DNA from: a bacterium Scap17
GTDB lineage: Bacteria > Pseudomonadota > Gammaproteobacteria > Pseudomonadales > Halomonadaceae
Reading direction: 5' to 3'
Assembly: GCA_013376735.1 (NCBI GenBank)
Contig: VINJ01000001.1
Span: forward strand, 3,348,001-3,412,000
Length of the DNA stretch: 64,000 nt
Under the pieces are notes generated by a model. The model saw only the letters and a list, made by a program, of their open reading frames with translations, searched no databases and was not told the DNA's origin. Below are positions 57,901 through 60,692 of the stretch, one piece after another; the stretch's first letter is position 1, and each line of letters opens with the position of its first letter. A program made the translations under genes and the position numbers.

Positions 57901-60476
57901 CCCACGTCATTGCTGGTCGCGGTGTTGCCGGCCGGATCGGTGACCGAGGCCTCAACGCTGTACTCGCCTTCGCTCAGCGGCGTTTCAGCGTCAACCGTAT
58001 AGGTGCCGTTCTCGACGGTGGCGGTGACGGTCTGTTCGTTGCCGTCGCTGTCAGTGATGACCAGCGTGACGGTGCTGCCGTCTTCGGCATCGGTAGTGCC
58101 GACGATGGTCGGCGTGGTGTCGGAGGTCAGTGCCGGAGCATCGACGGTCAGCGCCGGCGCGCTTGCGTCGATCTCGCCCACGTCATTGCTGGTCGCGGTG
58201 TTGCCGGCCGGATCGGTAACCGAGGCCTCGACGCTGTATTCGCCTTCGCTCAGCGGTGTCTCGGCGTCAACCGTATAGGTGCCGTTCTCGACGGTGGCGG
58301 TGACGGTCTGTTCGTTGCCGTCGCTGTCAGTGATGACCAGGGTGACGGTGCTGCCGTCTTCGGCATCGGTAGTGCCGACGATGGTCGGCGTGGTGTCGGA
58401 GGTCAGCGCGGGGGCATCGACGGTCAGCGCCGGCGCGCTTGCGTCGATCTCGCCCACGTCATTGCTGGTCGCGGTGTTGCCGGCTGGGTCGCTGACCGAG
58501 GCCTCGACGCTGTACTCGCCTTCGCTCAGCGGTGTCTCGGCGTCAACCACGTAGGTGCCGTTCTCGACGGTGGTGGTGACGGTCTGTTCGTTGCCATCGC
58601 TGTCGGTGATGATCAGGGTGACGGTGCTGCCGTCTTCAGCATCGGTGGTACCGACGATGGTCGGCGTGGTGTCGGAGGTCAGTGCCGGAGCATCGACGGT
58701 CAGCGCCGGCGCGCTTGCGTCGATCTCGCCCACGTCGTTGCTGGTCGCGGTATTGCCGGCCGGATCGGTGACCGAGGCCTCGACGCTGTATTCGCCTTCG
58801 CTCAGCGGCGTTTCAGCGTCAACCGTATAGGTGCCATTCTCGACGGTGGCGGTGACGGTCTGCTCGTTGCCGTCGCTGTCAGTGATGACCAGGGTGACGG
58901 TGCTACCATCTTCGGCATCGGTGGTGCCGACGATGGTCGGCGTGGTGTCGGAGGTCAGAGCCGGAGCATCGACGGTCAGCGGCGTTTCCGCATCGATGGA
59001 ATAGGTGCCATCTTCGACGGTGGCGGTGACGGTCTGTTCGTTGCCGTCGCTGTCAGTGATGACCAGCGTGACGGTGCTGCCGTCTTCGACATCGGTAGTG
59101 CCGACGATGGTCGGCGTGGTGTCGGAGGTCAGTGCCGGAGCATCGACGGTCAGCGCCGGCGCGCTTGCGTCGATCTCGCCCACGTCGTTGCTGGTCGCGG
59201 TATTGCCGGCCGGATCGGTGACCGAGGCCTCAACGCTGTACTCGCCTTCGCTCAGCGGCGTCTCGGCGTCAACCGTATAGGTGCCGTTCTCGACGGTGGC
59301 GGTGACGGTCTGTTCGTTGCCGTCGCTGTCAGTGATGACCAGCGTGACGGTGCTGCCGTCTTCGGCATCGGTAGTGCCGACGATGGTCGGCGTGGTGTCG
59401 GAGGTCAGTGCCGGAGCATCGACGGTCAGCGCCGGCGCGCTTGCGTCGATCTCGCCCACGTCATTGCTGGTCGCGGTGTTGCCGGCCGGATCGGTGACCG
59501 AGGCCTCGACGCTGTATTCGCCTTCGCTCAGCGGTGTCTCGGCGTCAACCGTATAGGTGCCGTTCTCGACGGTGGCGGTGACGGTCTGTTCGTTGCCGTC
59601 GCTGTCAGTGATGACCAGGGTGACGGTGCTGCCGTCTTCGGCATCGGTAGTGCCGACGATGGTCGGCGTGGTGTCGGAGGTCAGCGCGGGGGCATCGACG
59701 GTCAGTGCCGGGGCGCTTGCGTCGATCTCGCCCACGTCATTGCTGGTCGCGGTGTTGCCGGCCGGATCGGTGACCGAGGCCTCAACGCTGTACTCGCCTT
59801 CGCTCAGCGGCGTTTCAGCGTCAACCGTATAGGTGCCATTCTCGACGGTGGCGGTGACGGTCTGTTCGTTGCCGTCGCTGTCAGTGATGACCAGCGTGAC
59901 GGTGCTGCCGTCTTCGGCATCGGTAGTGCCGACGATGGTCGGCGTGGTGTCGGAGGTCAGTGCCGGCGCGTCGACCGACAAGGACAGCACGACCTCTGTC
60001 GGCAGTGTCGGATCAAGATCCAGCCCCAGACCATCTTCGTCCTCATCATTGAATTCCGGGTCGGTAAAGCCGCCCTCATATTCATAGGAGGTCCGTTCGA
60101 CACGCCCTTCGCGCCCCACCCCAGAGGCATCCAGGAAACCACTACGACTGCTGCCTGGCGCACCGCCACTCTCACCCGCTGCGGGAGCTTCCTGAATCGC
60201 GGTCGGGTCTTCGCCACGAGCGATCGCTTCGCGCAACGCTTCCACTGTCGGGTCAACAGGCGCTTCCCCACGCGACTCGGCCAACAAGACCTCAACGCCG
60301 ATCGGTGCCCCCTGCGGCACCACAAGCTGGGTGCCGTCTTCCAGCACCACGACCGCGCCCTGCGGTGCGACCAGAGTGGCTGTCGGTTCAAGCGTCATTC
60401 CATTGACGACACGCTGCGCCTCGTTAGTGGAGGAAACAACAAGTACTGTGCCTTCTGTGCGGATGACCTGGACCAT
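33909..60476 (-). CDS. lapA: Giant LapA-type RTX adhesin, 8855 residues
   Basis: This is a cell-surface biofilm adhesin secreted by LapBCE. In order: an N-terminal retention module (1-about 145) with a LapG-type site at residues 98-101; ten Ig-like repeats of 92 residues (about 168-1043); a VCBS-like repeat and one divergent 238-residue unit; a homogeneous array of 238-residue units (about 1465-7361) each combining two Ig/VCBS-like halves; several divergent VCBS-like repeats; a von Willebrand A domain (about 8332-8533) with DVSGSMG; RTX nonapeptides (about 8681-8747); and a C-terminal type I secretion signal. The protein is very acidic and rich in Thr, Ser, Gly and Ala, with almost no Cys. 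AGGAG lies nine bases before the ATG. Repeat number depends on correct assembly. Confidence 0.96.
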   Translation of the reverse strand: MVQVIRTEGTVLVVSSTNEAQRVVNGMTLEPTATLVAPQGAVVVLEDGTQLVVPQGAPIGVEVLLAESRGEAPVDPTVEALREAIARGEDPTAIQEAPAAGESGGAPGSSRSGFLDASGVGREGRVERTSYEYEGGFTDPEFNDEDEDGLGLDLDPTLPTEVVLSLSVDAPALTSDTTPTIVGTTDAEDGSTVTLVITDSDGNEQTVTATVENGTYTVDAETPLSEGEYSVEASVTDPAGNTATSNDVGEIDASAPALTVDAPALTSDTTPTIVGTTDAEDGSTVTLVITDSDGNEQTVTATVENGTYTVDAETPLSEGEYSVEASVTDPAGNTATSNDVGEIDASAPALTVDAPALTSDTTPTIVGTTDAEDGSTVTLVITDSDGNEQTVTATVENGTYTVDAETPLSEGEYSVEASVTDPAGNTATSNDVGEIDASAPALTVDAPALTSDTTPTIVGTTDVEDGSTVTLVITDSDGNEQTVTATVEDGTYSIDAETPLTVDAPALTSDTTPTIVGTTDAEDGSTVTLVITDSDGNEQTVTATVENGTYTVDAETPLSEGEYSVEASVTDPAGNTATSNDVGEIDASAPALTVDAPALTSDTTPTIVGTTDAEDGSTVTLIITDSDGNEQTVTTTVENGTYVVDAETPLSEGEYSVEASVSDPAGNTATSNDVGEIDASAPALTVDAPALTSDTTPTIVGTTDAEDGSTVTLVITDSDGNEQTVTATVENGTYTVDAETPLSEGEYSVEASVTDPAGNTATSNDVGEIDASAPALTVDAPALTSDTTPTIVGTTDAEDGSTVTLVITDSDGNEQTVTATVENGTYTVDAETPLSEGEYSVEASVTDPAGNTATSNDVGEIDASAPALTVDAPALTSDTTPTIVGTTDAEDGSTVTLVITDSDGNEQTVTATVENGTYTVDAETPLSEGEYSVEASVTDPAGNTATSNDVGEIDASAPALTVDAPALTSDTTPTIVGTTDAEDGSTVTLVITDSDGNEQTVTATVENGTYTVDAETPLSEGEYSVEASVTDPAGNTATSNDVGALIGGDSGEVTEDGVTEASGALVDVESTDVVASTQSDDYGTFSVNEAGEWTYILNNEAAVVQGLNEGDTVSQAFVVELSDGSTTTVDILITGMPDGVPTISGISGTDDNSVTEATGDTVTGSFTVAATAGIATVTIAGVDADASVDITGATEADPVVIEGSEGTLSVTGYDADTGTVTYRYVEDGETEDHSGGDITDSFAVVVTDITGQSTSDSLDIAIVDTAPTANDDARNIDEDTTTALYGNVISGDNDTADTLGADATTVTGVDGNAVTADDAAVVEGTYGTLTLNSDGSYSYVLDTTSPAVQSLNDGETKEDTFTYVITDADGDSDTATLTITVVGSTDGVPAITSLDDQSVTEATGGTVTDTFQVKADTGIASVTVNGTDITGATEADPVEITTDEGVLNVTGYDAGTGTVTYTYAEDGETENHTAGDITDSFTVVVTDITGQSSTDSLDIAILDTAPEAKADARNIGEDTTTALDGNVIDGANDTADTIGADATTVTDVDGSAVTADAAAVVTGSYGTLTLEADGSYSYVLDNANPAVQSLDDGESLTDVFSYTITDADGDTSSTTLTITVDGATDGAPTISSLDDQSVTEATGGTVTDTFTVAATAGVAAVTIGGIDITDASTTPVEITTDEGTLTVTGYDADTGTVTYSYVEDGETENHTAGDITDSFTVVVTDITGQSSTDSLDIAILDTAPEAKADARNIGEDTTTALDGNVIDGANDTADTIGADATTVTDVDGSAVTADAAAVVTGSYGTLTLEADGSYSYVLDNANPAVQSLDDGESLTDVFSYTITDADGDTSSTTLTITVDGATDGAPTISSLDDQSVTEATGGTVTDTFTVAATAGVAAVTIGGIDITDASTTPVEITTDEGTLTVTGYDADTGTVTYSYVEDGETENHTAGDITDSFTVVVTDITGQSSTDSLDIAILDTAPEAKADARNIGEDTTTALDGNVIDGANDTADTIGADATTVTDVDGSAVTADAAAVVTGSYGTLTLEADGSYSYVLDNANPAVQSLDDGESLTDVFSYTITDADGDTSSTTLTITVDGATDGAPTISSLDDQSVTEATGGTVTDTFTVAATAGVAAVTIGGIDITDASTTPVEITTDEGTLTVTGYDADTGTVTYSYVEDGETENHTAGDITDSFTVVVTDITGQSSTDSLDIAILDTAPEAKADARNIGEDTTTALDGNVIDGANDTADTIGADATTVTDVDGSAVTADAAAVVTGSYGTLTLEADGSYSYVLDNANPAVQSLDDGESLTDVFSYTITDADGDTSSTTLTITVDGATDGAPTISSLDDQSVTEATGGTVTDTFTVAATAGVAAVTIGGIDITDASTTPVEITTDEGTLTVTGYDADTGTVTYSYVEDGETENHTAGDITDSFTVVVTDITGQSSTDSLDIAILDTAPEAKADARNIGEDTTTALDGNVIDGANDTADTIGADATTVTDVDGSAVTADAAAVVTGSYGTLTLEADGSYSYVLDNANPAVQSLDDGESLTDVFSYTITDADGDTSSTTLTITVDGATDGAPTISSLDDQSVTEATGGTVTDTFTVAATAGVAAVTIGGIDITDASTTPVEITTDEGTLTVTGYDADTGTVTYSYVEDGETENHTAGDITDSFTVVVTDITGQSSTDSLDIAILDTAPEAKADARNIGEDTTTALDGNVIDGANDTADTIGADATTVTDVDGSAVTADAAAVVTGSYGTLTLEADGSYSYVLDNANPAVQSLDDGESLTDVFSYTITDADGDTSSTTLTITVDGATDGAPTISSLDDQSVTEATGGTVTDTFTVAATAGVAAVTIGGIDITDASTTPVEITTDEGTLTVTGYDADTGTVTYSYVEDGETENHTAGDITDSFTVVVTDITGQSSTDSLDIAILDTAPEAKADARNIGEDTTTALDGNVIDGANDTADTIGADATTVTDVDGSAVTADAAAVVTGSYGTLTLEADGSYSYVLDNANPAVQSLDDGESLTDVFSYTITDADGDTSSTTLTITVDGATDGAPTISSLDDQSVTEATGGTVTDTFTVAATAGVAAVTIGGIDITDASTTPVEITTDEGTLTVTGYDADTGTVTYSYVEDGETENHTAGDITDSFTVVVTDITGQSSTDSLDIAILDTAPEAKADARNIGEDTTTALDGNVIDGANDTADTIGADATTVTDVDGSAVTADAAAVVTGSYGTLTLEADGSYSYVLDNANPAVQSLDDGESLTDVFSYTITDADGDTSSTTLTITVDGATDGAPTISSLDDQSVTEATGGTVTDTFTVAATAGVAAVTIGGIDITDASTTPVEITTDEGTLTVTGYDADTGTVTYSYVEDGETENHTAGDITDSFTVVVTDITGQSSTDSLDIAILDTAPEAKADARNIGEDTTTALDGNVIDGANDTADTIGADATTVTDVDGSAVTADAAAVVTGSYGTLTLEADGSYSYVLDNANPAVQSLDDGESLTDVFSYTITDADGDTSSTTLTITVDGATDGAPTISSLDDQSVTEATGGTVTDTFTVAATAGVAAVTIGGIDITDASTTPVEITTDEGTLTVTGYDADTGTVTYSYVEDGETENHTAGDITDSFTVVVTDITGQSSTDSLDIAILDTAPEAKADARNIGEDTTTALDGNVIDGANDTADTIGADATTVTDVDGSAVTADAAAVVTGSYGTLTLEADGSYSYVLDNANPAVQSLDDGESLTDVFSYTITDADGDTSSTTLTITVDGATDGAPTISSLDDQSVTEATGGTVTDTFTVAATAGVAAVTIGGIDITDASTTPVEITTDEGTLTVTGYDADTGTVTYSYVEDGETENHTAGDITDSFTVVVTDITGQSSTDSLDIAILDTAPEAKADARNIGEDTTTALDGNVIDGANDTADTIGADATTVTDVDGSAVTADAAAVVTGSYGTLTLEADGSYSYVLDNANPAVQSLDDGESLTDVFSYTITDADGDTSSTTLTITVDGATDGAPTISSLDDQSVTEATGGTVTDTFTVAATAGVAAVTIGGIDITDASTTPVEITTDEGTLTVTGYDADTGTVTYSYVEDGETENHTAGDITDSFTVVVTDITGQSSTDSLDIAILDTAPEAKADARNIGEDTTTALDGNVIDGANDTADTIGADATTVTDVDGSAVTADAAAVVTGSYGTLTLEADGSYSYVLDNANPAVQSLDDGESLTDVFSYTITDADGDTSSTTLTITVDGATDGAPTISSLDDQSVTEATGGTVTDTFTVAATAGVAAVTIGGIDITDASTTPVEITTDEGTLTVTGYDADTGTVTYSYVEDGETENHTAGDITDSFTVVVTDITGQSSTDSLDIAILDTAPEAKADARNIGEDTTTALDGNVIDGANDTADTIGADATTVTDVDGSAVTADAAAVVTGSYGTLTLEADGSYSYVLDNANPAVQSLDDGESLTDVFSYTITDADGDTSSTTLTITVDGATDGAPTISSLDDQSVTEATGGTVTDTFTVAATAGVAAVTIGGIDITDASTTPVEITTDEGTLTVTGYDADTGTVTYSYVEDGETENHTAGDITDSFTVVVTDITGQSSTDSLDIAILDTAPEAKADARNIGEDTTTALDGNVIDGANDTADTIGADATTVTDVDGSAVTADAAAVVTGSYGTLTLEADGSYSYVLDNANPAVQSLDDGESLTDVFSYTITDADGDTSSTTLTITVDGATDGAPTISSLDDQSVTEATGGTVTDTFTVAATAGVAAVTIGGIDITDASTTPVEITTDEGTLTVTGYDADTGTVTYSYVEDGETENHTAGDITDSFTVVVTDITGQSSTDSLDIAILDTAPEAKADARNIGEDTTTALDGNVIDGANDTADTIGADATTVTDVDGSAVTADAAAVVTGSYGTLTLEADGSYSYVLDNANPAVQSLDDGESLTDVFSYTITDADGDTSSTTLTITVDGATDGAPTISSLDDQSVTEATGGTVTDTFTVAATAGVAAVTIGGIDITDASTTPVEITTDEGTLTVTGYDADTGTVTYSYVEDGETENHTAGDITDSFTVVVTDITGQSSTDSLDIAILDTAPEAKADARNIGEDTTTALDGNVIDGANDTADTIGADATTVTDVDGSAVTADAAAVVTGSYGTLTLEADGSYSYVLDNANPAVQSLDDGESLTDVFSYTITDADGDTSSTTLTITVDGATDGAPTISSLDDQSVTEATGGTVTDTFTVAATAGVAAVTIGGIDITDASTTPVEITTDEGTLTVTGYDADTGTVTYSYVEDGETENHAAGDITDSFTVVVTDITGQSSTDSLDIAILDTAPEAKADARNIGEDTTTALDGNVIDGANDTADTIGADATTVTDVDGSAVTADAAAVVTGSYGTLTLEADGSYSYVLDNANPAVQSLDDGESLTDVFSYTITDADGDTSSTTLTITVDGATDGAPTISSLDDQSVTEATGGTVTDTFTVAATAGVAAVTIGGIDITDASTTPVEITTDEGTLTVTGYDADTGTVTYSYVEDGETENHTAGDITDSFTVVVTDITGQSSTDSLDIAILDTAPEAKADARNIGEDTTTALDGNVIDGANDTADTIGADATTVTDVDGSAVTADAAAVVTGSYGTLTLEADGSYSYVLDNANPAVQSLDDGESLTDVFSYTITDADGDTSSTTLTITVDGATDGAPTISSLDDQSVTEATGGTVTDTFTVAATAGVAAVTIGGIDITDASTTPVEITTDEGTLTVTGYDADTGTVTYSYVEDGETENHTAGDITDSFTVVVTDITGQSSTDSLDIAILDTAPEAKADARNIGEDTTTALDGNVIDGANDTADTIGADATTVTDVDGSAVTADAAAVVTGSYGTLTLEADGSYSYVLDNANPAVQSLDDGESLTDVFSYTITDADGDTSSTTLTITVDGATDGAPTISSLDDQSVTEATGGTVTDTFTVAATAGVAAVTIGGIDITDASTTPVEITTDEGTLTVTGYDADTGTVTYSYVEDGETENHTAGDITDSFTVVVTDITGQSSTDSLDIAILDTAPEAKADARNIGEDTTTALDGNVIDGANDTADTIGADATTVTDVDGSAVTADAAAVVTGSYGTLTLEADGSYSYVLDNANPAVQSLDDGESLTDVFSYTITDADGDTSSTTLTITVDGATDGAPTISSLDDQSVTEATGGTVTDTFTVAATAGVAAVTIGGIDITDASTTPVEITTDEGTLTVTGYDADTGTVTYSYVEDGETENHTAGDITDSFTVVVTDITGQSSTDSLDIAILDTAPEAKADARNIGEDTTTALDGNVIDGANDTADTIGADATTVTDVDGSAVTADAAAVVTGSYGTLTLEADGSYSYVLDNANPAVQSLDDGESLTDVFSYTITDADGDTSSTTLTITVDGATDGAPTISSLDDQSVTEATGGTVTDTFTVAATAGVAAVTIGGIDITDASTTPVEITTDEGTLTVTGYDADTGTVTYSYVEDGETENHTAGDITDSFTVVVTDITGQSSTDSLDIAILDTAPEAKADARNIGEDTTTALDGNVIDGANDTADTIGADATTVTDVDGSAVTADAAAVVTGSYGTLTLEADGSYSYVLDNANPAVQSLDDGESLTDVFSYTITDADGDTSSTTLTITVDGATDGAPTISSLDDQSVTEATGGTVTDTFTVAATAGVAAVTIGGIDITDASTTPVEITTDEGTLTVTGYDADTGTVTYSYVEDGETENHTAGDITDSFTVVVTDITGQSSTDSLDIAILDTAPEAKADARNIGEDTTTALDGNVIDGANDTADTIGADATTVTDVDGSAVTADAAAVVTGSYGTLTLEADGSYSYVLDNANPAVQSLDDGESLTDVFSYTITDADGDTSSTTLTITVDGATDGAPTISSLDDQSVTEATGGTVTDTFTVAATAGVAAVTIGGIDITDASTTPVEITTDEGTLTVTGYDADTGTVTYSYVEDGETENHTAGDITDSFTVVVTDITGQSSTDSLDIAILDTAPEAKADARNIGEDTTTALDGNVIDGANDTADTIGADATTVTDVDGSAVTADAAAVVTGSYGTLTLEADGSYSYVLDNANPAVQSLDDGESLTDVFSYTITDADGDTSSTTLTITVDGATDGAPTISSLDDQSVTEATGGTVTDTFTVAATAGVAAVTIGGIDITDASTTPVEITTDEGTLTVTGYDADTGTVTYSYVEDGETENHAAGDITDSFTVVVTDITGQSSTDSLDIAILDTAPEAKADARNIGEDTTTALDGNVIDGANDTADTIGADATTVTDVDGSAVTADAAAVVTGSYGTLTLEADGSYSYVLDNANPAVQSLEDGESLTDVFSYTITDADGDTSSTTLTITVDGATDGAPTISSLDDQSVTEATGGTVTDTFQVEADAGIASVTINGTDITTASVDNPIVIPGATDDEGTLTITGYDYGTVSYTYVEDGTAADHSAGDDSVFDNYAVVVTDLAGQSTSDSLDVKILDTAPVANDDTYTIREDDTSPDGEPVINTNVISSVVGGGQDELGADGVTITHLDGTSLVDNEGSVTVDGSYGSLTLNTDGTFSYDLDDVRAQALGAGDLVKEEFEYTILDADGDSDTAVITINVQGLNDKPVAYDDGPILVEEDTPVSGNVLSNDVDADGDELSVVSFTVDGDTYDPGETADLGEVGTLLINADGTFTFTPGENYNGPVPDTTYVITDGTEVDEAILSFQDVTAVDDPVVISADDGAVAEDGVTQASGTLTATDVDSDAPTFTPATDDSSLYGTFAVDADGSWTYTLDNDTAAVQGLTSADTINEQYIVQLSDGSTTTVDIVITGTDDAVPVISSLEDQSVTEATGGTVTDTFTVKAAAGIAAVTIAGVDITDANTAPVVISKPDGEGTLTVTGYDADTGVVSYSYVEDGTAADHAGGDDSVIDDFAVVVTDLAGQSTTSSLDVTVLDTAPIANADTRSMNENRSAAVTGNVVDGSFATADTLGADAVTVTAVTSGSETVTVSDGAAAVITGEHGELTLAADGSYSYQSARDDLQYLAVGESVTDVYTYVITDADGDTSSTTLTITINGRNDGPAISVSSGDSTAASLTETDSPLSASGTLSVDDVDLSNSVTPSVTGVSSAGDTGTLDNDDLLALLGVDTGAIIDDENTEGTLNWTFDSSAAGESFDYLSAGESLVLTYTVTVTDTAGATATQDVTITIQGTNDAPVVTATEGRVSEEGLEGGIADSDAADGFTDTTDATTVTGTVSVTDVDSDSVSLVLTAPATAITSGGSAVAWSGSGTQSMVATDVDGNEVATVTIDDSGAYTFTLSQAVDHSGDGEDVLSLDFGVLATDSEGASSTGTLTIGIEDDAPEQQEAQSFSSTLVDTNLTIVLDVSGSMGEDDGINGETRLQSAIDSIKTLIGAYDDFGDVRINLVTFSTVATAQDAWLSVDEVVEILDDLVAAGVTNYDSALAAAMENYSQDGALENAQSISYFFSDGSPNYGDGDSNQLDVLVGNTVYYSDRGISPQEEEIWTDFLVENGIKSYAIGLGDGVTESNLDPIAYDGSAVENLDSTVVTSFEDLDDTLAATVQSPVSGQLVSGSSVDGSLLGADGGYLQSVTVDGTTYSYDPDTNAVSATGTDNSSYDAGSLELTISTELGGSMLFNLGTGDFSYTPPDNVSERSTDSFDYVTVDNDGDTNASSVSIDVDKLSVLIGTSGNETLTGDGDGPFYADYLIGQGGDDTLSGGVGSDRLEGGSGNDTLRGGTGNDILSGGEGDDLLVGGTGNDILTGGDGADTFQWLSGDDINSEGGMATDTITDFSVADGDVIDLSDLLEADEDADTLSSFLHFESDGEGGTNIEISVDGSNGSNITQEINLRDVDLTSGGDTDTQIIQSLLDSNSLKTNVDG
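34236..34434 (-). other. RTX calcium-binding nonapeptide repeats of LapA
   Basis: About six GGxGxDxLx-type nonapeptides (for example GGSGNDTLR, GGTGNDILS, GGEGDDLLV, GGTGNDILT) form a parallel beta-roll expected to bind calcium after secretion. They lie about 110 residues before the C-terminus, next to the type I secretion signal. Confidence 0.93.
34880..35482 (-). other. von Willebrand factor A domain of LapA
   Basis: About 200 residues form a vWA domain. The metal-ion-dependent adhesion site begins with Asp-Val-Ser-Gly-Ser (DxSxS, at 35460-35446), with a threonine in AAGVTNYDSAL and a late Asp in FFSDGSPN as candidate further ligands. It probably binds a surface or protein ligand through a divalent cation. 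Confidence 0.88.
38396..56085 (-). repeat. lapA: Array of about 25 nearly identical 714-bp units within lapA
   Basis: A 714-bp (238-codon) unit recurs head to tail for 17.7 kb: 25 copies of one half (beginning APEAKADARNIG) and 24 of the other (beginning APTISSLDDQ). Spacing of landmarks is exactly 714 bp throughout. Only a few differences are visible by eye: G instead of A at 38847 and 55983 (the two outermost copies), C instead of T at 38924 and 44636 (Thr to Ala), and T instead of G at 38568 (Asp to Glu). Each unit includes a VCBS-like part (SYGTLTLEADGSYSYVLDN). The flanking units diverge abruptly. Confidence 0.96.
57348..59975 (-). repeat. lapA: Ten Ig-like 276-bp repeats near the LapA N-terminus
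   Basis: Ten tandem bacterial Ig-like units of 92 residues (DAPALTSDTTPTIVGTT through DVGEIDASAPALTV) follow the retention module. The fourth copy from the N-terminus is shortened to 58 residues by an in-frame loss of 34 codons (102 bp, near 58990). The sixth copy carries several amino-acid changes (LIITDSDG, TTTVENGTYVV, SVSDPAGN). The last copy ends at DVGALIGG. Confidence 0.95.
60174..60185 (-). other. lapA: Predicted LapG cleavage site in the LapA retention module
   Basis: Residues 98-101 read Pro-Ala-Ala-Gly, at the place where LapG cuts LapA (between the two alanines of a T/P-A-A-G motif). It follows the folded retention module and the helical VDPTVEALREAIARGEDPT segment, as in Pseudomonas. 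Matching is by motif and position only. Confidence 0.75.
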
Positions 60477-60621
60477 GGGGGCATACTCCTGCTGGGGAAA
60501 GGTGCTGCATCATGCTGCGAAGGGGACAATGGCATGATCGAAAAGAACGGATATTTACATTTTGATACACAAAATCACTTACTGCAACTTAGCAATTTTC
60601 AGTAGTGGCATCGCGCCATGA

Positions 60622-60639
60622 TGATTAGATGTCTAATCA
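60622..60639. promoter_or_regulatory. Palindrome upstream of lapA
   Basis: A perfect inverted repeat with 8-bp arms (TGATTAGA and TCTAATCA) and a 2-bp spacer lies 146 bp upstream of the lapA start, in the AT-rich lapA-tgpA gap. It has a T tract on the wrong side for a tgpA terminator, so an operator for an unknown repressor or activator is possible. The surrounding 216-bp region should include the lapA promoter. Confidence 0.4.
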
Positions 60640-60692
60640 CAAAAAACCTCTATCAATCAGTTACTCACACTCATGAAGGTCGTCGTTGCGCT

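Noticed and set aside
56061-60605. A 1514-codon open frame on the plus strand, antisense to the lapA N-terminal repeats
   Set aside because: It mirrors the lapA repeats, has no ribosome site or family resemblance, and arises because the GC-rich codons of lapA seldom give stops on the other strand.
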